DNA of 6,576 nucleotides, from the NCBI GenBank assembly GCA_936931335.1, contig CAKZIH010000087.1:1-6576 (forward strand), given 5' to 3'. Below are positions 1 to 4,916 of the stretch, in pieces (the first letter of the stretch is position 1; the number at the start of each line of letters is the position of its first letter). The translations under genes were made by a program, and so were the position numbers. Source of the stretch: an uncultured Nostocoides sp. (GTDB lineage Bacteria; Actinomycetota; Actinomycetes; Actinomycetales; Dermatophilaceae). The notes beneath the pieces were generated by a model that searched no databases, was not told the origin of the DNA, and saw nothing but the letters and a program-made list of their open reading frames with translations.

Positions 1-1152
1 AACCAGGGCGGTCGGTAGCCGCAGACCGCGGCGGCCGCATACGGCCACGACGGCCGCGGCCACACCAAGGAGCCCGCCGAGCGCCAGCAATGGCAGCAGG
101 CTGGCCCGAACGTCGCTGAGATAGCGCCCGGACAGGCCGAGCGCCGCGGCCCCTGCGAGTAGCGCCCCGCCGGCCAGCCCAATCAGCAGCGGCCGGGGCC
201 AACGGGTCCGCTGCACGATGCCGAGGGCGGCGACCGGAAGCACGAGGATGATTTCCCGCAGCCCGTCGATGCGCATGAGCACCGTGCCCCCGATGAGCAG
301 GCCGGCGATGAGCGCGAGCCGCGTGGCCCCGCGCCGATCCTCGTGCTCCTCCCCCGGTCTATCCCGAGGTCGCTCCCGCGGTTGCTCGCCCTGTGCGGCA
401 AGGGTCCAGGCCAGCAGACCCGCGGCGAGGGTGAGCAGGGCGAGGGGTTCGGAGTAGGTCGAGCGGGCGGTATGCACGATGGGGAAGGCGAGGCCCACTC
501 CCAGGGCCGCGATGACCCCCCACCAGCCGCCCAGGGTGATCGCCACCAGCAGCCCGATGGCCAGGATCGCGGCGGCGCTGACCCAGGCCGGCAAGACGAC
601 GATCGTTTCCAGGCCGCCGGCCCAGCGCCCGAGTGAGTACACCGCGGCCGGGCCGATGACGAACTGCGGCTGCACGCTTGGCTGCGCCGCAGTCCCGGTT
701 TGGTAGAAGGCGGGTGCGGCCAGGGTGATGCCGTCGATCCGCAGCGATGCGGGGGCACCGATGCTCACCGGGTCCACCTCGATGATTCGAGATCCGCTGT
801 CCGCCAAGGCAATCGCCGCCTGGAGGTTGCTGCCGGAGTCGCGCCGCGGCAGGACTTGTTCGCTATGGGTGGCCTGGAGCCACAGGCCCAGCGCAGCGGC
901 GAGCGCAAGCAGCGCCACGGTCGGCGCGGTGCCCAGCCGGGCCAGGGGCAGGCCACGCGTCATACCGGCGCCACCGGCAAGCACCAGCAGCGCCAGCGGG
1001 ACAACGAGCGCGGGTCGCCACCAGCCGAGCGCTCCCAGGCCGGCCGCGAGCGCGGCGATGCCGAGCACCAGGAGTGCGACGAGCAGCACGCCGCGCTGCG
1101 CCGCGGCGCCGAGCCACCCGCGCACCCCCGAACTGCCCGCGGCCGTATGCAC
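1..1152 (-). CDS. Polytopic membrane protein, probable GT-C type glycosyltransferase (C-terminus beyond left edge)
   Basis: This frame stays open from a GTG at 1152 to the left edge, giving 384 residues with no stop in the window. The GTG is the first possible start, because an in-frame TGA lies three codons upstream. Hydrophobic segments occur at about residues 21-43, 47-63, 77-93, 185-207, 210-226, 234-253, 279-293, 299-314, 321-340 and 351-371. A long, probably extracytoplasmic loop (about 94-184) follows the third segment and begins PRRDSG (D105). A charged Arg/Glu/Pro-rich loop at 254-277 is probably cytoplasmic. An acidic residue in the first large outer loop, plus a later TYSEPLALL helix, resembles polyprenyl-phosphate-sugar dependent GT-C enzymes (PMT/ArnT-like); this is resemblance only. 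Such enzymes move sugars onto lipid, protein or wall polymers outside the membrane. It is divergent from the TIGR03089-family gene, 55 bp away. It could instead be an uncharacterised membrane protein. The existence of the gene is much surer than its function. Confidence 0.72.
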   Translation of the reverse strand, partial: MHTAAGSSGVRGWLGAAAQRGVLLVALLVLGIAALAAGLGALGWWRPALVVPLALLVLAGGAGMTRGLPLARLGTAPTVALLALAAALGLWLQATHSEQVLPRRDSGSNLQAAIALADSGSRIIEVDPVSIGAPASLRIDGITLAAPAFYQTGTAAQPSVQPQFVIGPAAVYSLGRWAGGLETIVVLPAWVSAAAILAIGLLVAITLGGWWGVIAALGVGLAFPIVHTARSTYSEPLALLTLAAGLLAWTLAAQGEQPRERPRDRPGEEHEDRRGATRLALIAGLLIGGTVLMRIDGLREIILVLPVAALGIVQRTRWPRPLLIGLAGGALLAGAAALGLSGRYLSDVRASLLPLLALGGLLGVAAAVVAVCGRRGLRLPTALV

Positions 1153-1160
1153 GATCGGTC

Positions 1161-1166
1161 AACCTA
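1161..1166 (-). promoter_or_regulatory. Putative -10 element (TAGGTT) of the membrane-protein gene
   Basis: On the minus strand, TAGGTT fits the actinobacterial TANNNT -10 pattern. It ends 8 nt before the GTG at 1152, so transcription would begin at or next to the start codon. There is no separate Shine-Dalgarno sequence. I see no good -35 hexamer at the usual spacing. Leaderless initiation is inferred. Confidence 0.35.
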
Positions 1167-1195
1167 CCGCCACCGCGGACCAGCGCCGGCACACC

Positions 1196-1201
1196 TAGGG
1201 T
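1196..1201 (+). promoter_or_regulatory. Putative -10 element (TAGGGT) of the TIGR03089-family gene
   Basis: TAGGGT fits TANNNT and ends 6 nt before the GTG at 1208, the spacing expected if transcription starts on the first base of the start codon. No purine-rich ribosome binding site is present at the usual distance, which supports a leaderless mRNA. No clear -35 is visible. Together with the element at 1161-1166 it would make this 55-bp gap a compact divergent promoter. Confidence 0.4.
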
Positions 1202-1207
1202 TGGCGG

Positions 1208-1951
1208 GTGCGCGTCGACGAACTGCTGCCCACGCTGCTGCGCAGCGACCCGGCCCGACCCCGGATCACCTGTTATGACGATGGCTCGGGTGAACGCATC
1301 GAACTGTCCGGCCGGGTCCTGAACAACTGGGTCGCCAAGGCCGCGAACCTGCTTCAGGACGAGTTCGATGCCGGCCCGGGCACGCGCATCCGGCTCGACC
1401 TGCCGCCGCACTGGCGCACCGCATACTGGGCGCTGGCCGGATGGGCGGTCGGCGCGACGCTCGACCTGAGCGACGCCGAACCGGATGTGCTGGTCAGCGC
1501 CGATCCCGCCGCCGCTGCGGACTCCGGCGCGGACGGTCGAGTCGTTGTCACCCTGGCCGCGCTCGCCCGAGGCGCCGCGGTCCCGCTGGAGCCGGGGGTC
1601 ATGGACGAGGCCCGGGAACTGGCCGGCTACCCCGACCAGTTCTCCGCCTGGGCGCGCGCCGGCGACACCGACCTCGCCCTGGTGCCGCCCGCCGGCACCG
1701 CCCCCTTGCCGTATGCCGTGACCCCGCCCAGCCACCCGGAGCTCACGCCGGCCACCTCAGGGTCCGGCACGCCGGGGGCCCGGGTGCACCTCACCGCTTC
1801 CCGCACAGCCGGCGGGCTGGCGACAGCGGACTTCCTGGCCCTGCTGGTGGCCACCTATGCCGCCGATGGCTCACTGGTGCTCAGCCTCGACCCGGACCCG
1901 CAGGCCCTCGCGGCGCGGGTGGAGGCCGAGGGCGTGACCGAGTCCCGTTGA
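1208..1951 (+). CDS. TIGR03089 family protein
   Basis: The product is 247 residues, from GTG 1208 to TGA 1949-1951. The N-terminus (MRVDELLPTLLRSDPARPR, then a CYDD segment), a central WALAGWAVGATLDL segment at about 71-84 and a DVLVSAD strand match what I recall of TIGR03089. That actinobacterial family resembles the N-terminal part of AMP-forming acyl-CoA synthetases. I see neither the Ser/Thr/Gly-rich P-loop nor the adenylate-binding and hinge motifs of active adenylating enzymes, and the length is under half that of a full synthetase. The protein is therefore probably not a complete adenylating enzyme; its role is unknown. No signal peptide or membrane segment is apparent, so it is probably cytosolic. 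The start is supported by the TANNNT element 6 nt upstream. The gene converges on the secreted hydrolase that follows, with 94 bp between stops. Confidence 0.8.
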   Translation: MRVDELLPTLLRSDPARPRITCYDDGSGERIELSGRVLNNWVAKAANLLQDEFDAGPGTRIRLDLPPHWRTAYWALAGWAVGATLDLSDAEPDVLVSADPAAAADSGADGRVVVTLAALARGAAVPLEPGVMDEARELAGYPDQFSAWARAGDTDLALVPPAGTAPLPYAVTPPSHPELTPATSGSGTPGARVHLTASRTAGGLATADFLALLVATYAADGSLVLSLDPDPQALAARVEAEGVTESR

Positions 1952-1967
1952 GGTCCCCAAGCGCCGA

Positions 1968-1982
1968 TCGAGCGGTGCTCGG
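1968..1982. terminator. Possible weak hairpin between convergent genes
   Basis: CGAGC (1969-1973), loop GGT and GCTCG (1977-1981) form a perfect 5-bp stem, extendable by one T-G wobble pair. It sits 17 bp after the stop of the TIGR03089-family gene, in the 94-bp gap shared with the convergent hydrolase gene. There is no T-tract on either side, so only a weak I-shaped terminator could be proposed. Stems this short arise easily by chance in GC-rich DNA. Confidence 0.2.
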
Positions 1983-2045
1983 AAACCCGAACGGCCGCCC
2001 GCCCAAGCCAGGTACGGGTCGGTGGCCGCCTGGGTCAGTTCGGCC

Positions 2046-3182
2046 TCAGCGGATCGCGGCGACGTCGATCTCGGGCAGCTCGCGTTCCAACTGCGCCATC
2101 CGTCGACGCGAACGCAGCTCCTCATCCAGCGCCGCCCAGGTGAGCTCCCGGATCACCCCGGTCTGCGCGAGGCGATATTTGCCCTGCACGCGCTTGACCG
2201 CCGCTTGGGTGCCCGGCCCGAACTCGCCATCCTGGCTCACCCGCAACGCCCGCTGGGCGTCCTTGACGGCCTGACCGCTCATGCCCTGCCGCAGCACGAC
2301 GCTCTGGCGGTATTTGATCAGCGGGTACTGCAGCTTCTCCATCTGGTTCCACACGCCGCGGTTGACCCGACCGGTGACGTCGAGGTCCCACTTGTCCTGG
2401 AACTTGCGGACCGCGCTCGCCGTCATCGGCCCGTACTCCCCGTCCACGTCGACGCCGGGCAGATTGGACTGGGCCAGCCGCACCGCGGACCCGGCGGAAC
2501 CCACCTTGAGCAGCACGCTCTTGACCTTGGTGAACTCGGTGTCCTCATCGACCAGCGGCCCGGTGCCGCCGCCACCCCCACCGGAGCAGTTCGCCAGGCT
2601 GGCGCTCGTCAGCGCCTTCCCGGTCCACCAACTGGTGCGTTTGCACGCCCCATCCCAGGCGAAGCTGAAGTGGATGTGGTCGGTATGCGGCACCGACCCC
2701 GTGTAGGGCACCCAGGTCTCCGGGTTGCGGTAGGACTTCCAGGCCTTGCCATTCCAGATGATCAGCATCAGCCCAAACCGGCGCGCATTGGCGCCGTAGT
2801 TGCCCTTGCTATCCGGCGCGGTGAGCCACTTGGTGACCGCGTCGGCGATCTCCTTGTCCGCCGCGTCGTTCACATCGAGCATCCAGTCGACGGCCCGGCC
2901 GTCGTAATGCTGACTGTCGTCCCCGGCGCAGGAACGCACCGTGCCGTAGTCGTGCCGGTTGTAGTGCTGTGCCATCAGCGCGCCGAAGTAGGCCACCCCG
3001 GGCGTCGGGCTTGAGACGCAGGTGGTCGTTTCCTGATAGGACGGGATGAGGATGTCCAGGGACGACGGCGGGGTCACCGGGGGCTTCGGCGGGGCGGGGA
3101 CCGCGGCATTCGCCGCTGCGGGCACGGCGAGCGCCAGCGCGGCGAGGGCAGCGGTGAGTATGGGGCGGGGGCGAGTGGGCAT
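2046..3182 (-). CDS. Secreted LAS-type metallopeptidase-like protein with two peptidoglycan-binding domains
   Basis: The product is 378 residues. ATG 3182 is chosen because AGGAG lies 8 nt upstream and a clean signal peptide follows: Arg-containing n-region, hydrophobic core at about 8-22, AxA cleavage near residue 26. An upstream in-frame ATG would add 36 residues and bury the signal, so it is rejected. The N-terminal domain (about 43-180) carries SQHYDGRAVDW (H92, D99) and HTDHIHFSF (H166, H169, H171), the zinc-ligand pattern of the LAS fold (M15/M74-like DD-carboxypeptidases and endopeptidases; also seen in ARB_07466-like domains). Such enzymes cut peptidoglycan stem peptides. Four cysteines (55, 85, 180, 199) could form disulfides. 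A six-glycine linker (201-206) leads to PG_binding_1-type repeats at about 222-285 and 294-352, each with a DGE(Y/F)GP motif, then a basic tail. No ExxHxH glutamate is visible, so activity is probable but not certain. The gene is divergent from the CoA-transferase operon. Confidence 0.85.
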   Translation of the reverse strand: MPTRPRPILTAALAALALAVPAAANAAVPAPPKPPVTPPSSLDILIPSYQETTTCVSSPTPGVAYFGALMAQHYNRHDYGTVRSCAGDDSQHYDGRAVDWMLDVNDAADKEIADAVTKWLTAPDSKGNYGANARRFGLMLIIWNGKAWKSYRNPETWVPYTGSVPHTDHIHFSFAWDGACKRTSWWTGKALTSASLANCSGGGGGGTGPLVDEDTEFTKVKSVLLKVGSAGSAVRLAQSNLPGVDVDGEYGPMTASAVRKFQDKWDLDVTGRVNRGVWNQMEKLQYPLIKYRQSVVLRQGMSGQAVKDAQRALRVSQDGEFGPGTQAAVKRVQGKYRLAQTGVIRELTWAALDEELRSRRRMAQLERELPEIDVAAIR

Positions 3183-3190
3183 GGGGGGAT

Positions 3191-3195
3191 CTCCT
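3191..3195 (-). promoter_or_regulatory. Ribosome binding site of the secreted hydrolase
   Basis: On the minus strand AGGAG lies 8 nt before the ATG at 3182. It decides the start of this gene against the in-frame ATG 108 nt further upstream, which would place the hydrophobic signal core in the middle of the N-terminal region. Confidence 0.7.
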
Positions 3196-3204
3196 GCAGT
3201 GCGG

Positions 3205-3221
3205 CCGGCGCGGCGCGCCGG
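3205..3221. repeat. Perfect inverted repeat in the hydrolase leader
   Basis: CCGGCGC and GCGCCGG pair perfectly (7 bp, all G-C) around a 3-nt loop GGC. In the hydrolase transcript the hairpin would end 9 nt upstream of the AGGAG site, close enough to affect ribosome access. No regulatory role is shown by sequence alone. Confidence 0.45.
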
Positions 3222-3255
3222 GTCGTATGCGGTAGGGGGCGCCTGCTCGACGCCG

Positions 3256-3274
3256 GCCCGCCATACCGGCGGGC
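3256..3274. repeat. Perfect inverted repeat with ATACC loop
   Basis: GCCCGCC and GGCGGGC form a 7-bp perfect stem around the loop ATACC, in the divergent region between the hydrolase and CoA-transferase genes. It may be an operator or a leader hairpin of the hydrolase transcript. The loop overlaps one copy of the CATACC sequence that recurs across the window. Confidence 0.45.
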
Positions 3275-3282
3275 GTCTCATT

Positions 3283-3298
3283 TGTCCCATGCGTCACA
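3283..3298. promoter_or_regulatory. Partial CRP/GlxR-like palindrome
   Basis: The 16-bp site TGTCCCATGCGTCACA matches the CRP/GlxR consensus TGTGA-N6-TCACA at 8 of 10 fixed positions: the right half-site is perfect and the left half has two mismatches. It lies 101 bp upstream of the hydrolase start and 98 bp upstream of the CoA-transferase start. CRP-type regulators are known to control cell-wall hydrolase genes such as rpf in other actinobacteria, so the setting is plausible. A single imperfect match remains weak evidence. Confidence 0.25.
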
Positions 3299-3315
3299 CG
3301 AAAACGCAAGCATCC

Positions 3316-3333
3316 GGCCCCCGCCCGGGGGTC
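3316..3333. repeat. GC-rich hairpin in the divergent intergenic region
   Basis: GGCCCCC (3316-3322), loop GCCC and GGGGGTC (3327-3333) form a 7-bp stem with one G-T wobble. It is the third hairpin in this 213-bp gap. It could be simple GC-rich sequence with no function. Confidence 0.3.
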
Positions 3334-3381
3334 TCGCACCGCCGAATGGCGCGCTGGCCCGCGGTTGTCGGTGAAGCGCAA

Positions 3382-3387
3382 TAGAGT
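3382..3387 (+). promoter_or_regulatory. Putative -10 element (TAGAGT) of the CoA-transferase operon
   Basis: TAGAGT fits TANNNT and ends 8 nt before the ATG at 3396. There is no AGGAG-like sequence at a normal distance; the only GGA lies 2 nt from the ATG. A leaderless transcript starting at or near the ATG is therefore likely. TTGTCG at 3365-3370 is only 11 nt away, too close to serve as a -35. The assignment rests on the element and the missing ribosome binding site. Confidence 0.35.
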
Positions 3388-3395
3388 CCTGGACC

Positions 3396-4193
3396 ATGGA
3401 CAAGGTCGTCTCCAGTGCCGCTGCGGCGGTCGCCGATATCCCCAGTGGAGCCACCCTCGCCGTGGGCGGGTTCGGGCTGTGCGGCATACCCAGCGTGCTC
3501 ATCGCGGCCCTGCACGACGCCGGCGTGGATGACCTCAAGGTAGTCAGCAATAACTGCGGCGTCGACGACTGGGGCCTGGGAATCCTCTTGCACGACAAGC
3601 GGATCAGCAAGATGACCGGGTCCTATGTCGGGGAGAACAAGGAGTTCGAGCGGCAGTTCCTCTCCGGAGAGCTCGAGGTCGAGCTCACCCCCCAGGGCAC
3701 GCTCGCGGAGAAGCTGCGGGCCGGGGGGTCCGGCATACCGGCGTTCTATACGGCCACCGGCGTGGGCACCCAGATCGCCGAGGGCGGGCTGCCGCTGCGG
3801 TATGCCGCGGACGGCACCATCGCCAAGGCCTCCCAACCCAAGCCGACCCAGGAGTTCACGGTCCGCGGGGAACGCCGCACCTACGTCCTCGAGGAGTCCA
3901 TCGTTACCGACTTCGCGTTGGTGCGCGCCTGGCGCGGGGACCGGCACGGCAACCTGGTCTTCCGGTCCAGTGCCCGCAATTTCAACCCCCTCGCCGCCAT
4001 GGCCGGCGCGGTGACCATCGCCGAGGTAGAGGAATTGGTGGAGCCCGGCGAGCTGGACCCGGACGGCATCCATCTGCCGAGCATCTTTGTGCAGCGGGTC
4101 GTGCCGCTGAGCGCCGAGCAAGCCCAGATCAAGCGCATCGAACGGCGCACCACCCGCCCCCGCCCGGGCACTGACACCGCCACGGAGGCCTGA
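3396..4193 (+). CDS. scoA: 3-oxoacid CoA-transferase subunit A (family I)
   Basis: The product is 265 residues. With subunit B it should transfer CoA between succinyl-CoA and a 3-oxoacid such as acetoacetate, through an enzyme glutamyl-CoA intermediate, in the cytosol. The family I subunit A signature is present as GGFGLCGIP (residues 24-32). So are GSGIPAFYT followed by TGVGT (112-125), a KxxxE-like EENKEF-type region near 80-84 (GENKEF), and the NFNPLAAMAGAVTIAEVEELV segment at 195-215 ahead of a final IHLPSIFVQRVV strand. The length is normal to slightly long: about 25 extra residues form a basic, Thr/Pro-rich C-terminal tail, likely disordered. The ATG at 3396 aligns with the family N-terminus. 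The gene leads a two-gene operon, with 3 bp between it and subunit B. Substrate choice (acetoacetate, 3-oxoadipate or another oxoacid) cannot be settled here; scoA is used by analogy. Both of its Gly-Ile-Pro triplets use the rare ATA codon. Confidence 0.93.
   Translation: MDKVVSSAAAAVADIPSGATLAVGGFGLCGIPSVLIAALHDAGVDDLKVVSNNCGVDDWGLGILLHDKRISKMTGSYVGENKEFERQFLSGELEVELTPQGTLAEKLRAGGSGIPAFYTATGVGTQIAEGGLPLRYAADGTIAKASQPKPTQEFTVRGERRTYVLEESIVTDFALVRAWRGDRHGNLVFRSSARNFNPLAAMAGAVTIAEVEELVEPGELDPDGIHLPSIFVQRVVPLSAEQAQIKRIERRTTRPRPGTDTATEA
4184..4188 (+). promoter_or_regulatory. Ribosome binding site of subunit B, inside the end of subunit A
   Basis: GGAGG lies 8 nt before the ATG at 4197 and overlaps the last codons of subunit A. 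A strong internal site here, contrasted with none at the operon's first gene, fits a leaderless first gene and a conventionally translated second gene. Confidence 0.75.
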
Positions 4194-4196
4194 GCC

Positions 4197-4865
4197 ATGC
4201 CCCTGACCCGCGATGAGATGGCCGCTCGCGCCGCCCGGGAGCTCGCTGACGGTGACTACGTCAACCTCGGGATCGGGCTGCCCACCCTGGTCCCCAATCA
4301 CGTCGCCGACGACGTGGAGATCGTGCTGCAGTCCGAGAACGGGCTGCTCGGCGTGGGTGCCTATCCGTATGCCGGCGACGAGGACCCCGATCTGATCAAC
4401 GCCGGCAAGGAGACCGTGACCCTGCGCCGCGGCGCCAGCGTCTTCGACTCCGCCACCAGCTTCGGGATGATCCGCGGCGGCAAGGTGGACGCCGCCATCC
4501 TCGGGGCGATGCAGGTCTCGGTCGCCGGGGATATCGCCAACTGGATGATCCCCGGCAAGATGGTCAAGGGCATGGGCGGGGCGATGGACCTGGTGCACGG
4601 CGCCCGCAAGGTGATCGTGTTGATGGAGCATGTCGCCAAGGACGGCTCGCACAAGATCCTCGAGGAGTGCTCCCTGCCGTTGACCGGCAAGCGCGTGGTG
4701 CACCGGATCATCACCGACCTATGTGTCCTGGATGTCACCGAGGACGGCCTGGTGCTGCGCGAACTTGCGCCGGGCGTGACTCAGGAGCAGGTGCGGGCGG
4801 CGACCGGAGCGGCATACCGGGTCGAGCTGGAACCCGATCAGCCGTTGGATCCGGCCGCCGGCTGA
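4197..4865 (+). CDS. scoB: 3-oxoacid CoA-transferase subunit B (family I)
   Basis: The product is 222 residues, the usual length for bacterial subunit B. It carries the catalytic signature LQSENGLLGVG (residues 44-54); E47 in SENG is the expected nucleophile that forms the covalent CoA thioester. Other family blocks are YVNLGIGLPTLV near the N-terminus (21-32), GGKVDAAILGAMQV (94-107) and MIPGKMVKGMGGAMDLV (117-133), followed by MEHVAKDG and the ITDLCVLDV strand (171-180). The A and B subunits assemble into a heteromeric enzyme, and the 3-bp spacing after subunit A supports coordinated synthesis. The gene is followed by 51 bp and then the stop of a convergent wall protein. A 3-oxoadipate CoA-transferase (PcaJ-like) is the main alternative; no other catabolic genes are present in the window to decide. 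Confidence 0.95.
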   Translation: MPLTRDEMAARAARELADGDYVNLGIGLPTLVPNHVADDVEIVLQSENGLLGVGAYPYAGDEDPDLINAGKETVTLRRGASVFDSATSFGMIRGGKVDAAILGAMQVSVAGDIANWMIPGKMVKGMGGAMDLVHGARKVIVLMEHVAKDGSHKILEECSLPLTGKRVVHRIITDLCVLDVTEDGLVLRELAPGVTQEQVRAATGAAYRVELEPDQPLDPAAG

Positions 4866-4916
4866 TCCGTCGGAGCCGCCGCCGGAAGCCGTCGCCTCAC
4901 CGCTGCCGGCTAAAAC

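Noticed and set aside
863..1735. 290-residue open frame on the minus strand
   Set aside because: It crosses the divergent promoter region and overlaps two better-supported genes in other frames; composition is that of a shadow frame.
1987..2043. CCGAAC/GTTCGG inverted repeat in the convergent gap
   Set aside because: The arms are only 6 bp and separated by about 45 nt without inner pairing, which is expected by chance.
2022..3014. 330-residue open frame on the plus strand
   Set aside because: It is antisense to the secreted hydrolase, which has a signal peptide, ribosome binding site and recognisable domains.
3183..3290. N-terminal extension of the hydrolase to the ATG at 3290
   Set aside because: It would put 36 hydrophilic residues before the signal peptide, and the AGGAG site points to the ATG at 3182.
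3183..3395. c-di-AMP (ydaO) riboswitch ahead of the hydrolase
   Set aside because: Considered because such riboswitches precede actinobacterial wall hydrolases, but I could not find the conserved core sequences, and the gap is short for it together with a promoter.
3294..4703. 469-residue open frame on the minus strand
   Set aside because: It lies opposite both CoA-transferase subunits, whose catalytic signatures are unmistakable. The translation is His/Gly/Asp-rich with no domain features, as expected for an antisense frame in GC-rich DNA.
4866..4916. Bidirectional terminator between subunit B and the SpoIID-CWB2 gene
   Set aside because: Only 5-bp stems with long loops can be drawn (for example AGCCG with CGGCT around 4885-4910), with no T-tract of useful length for either strand.
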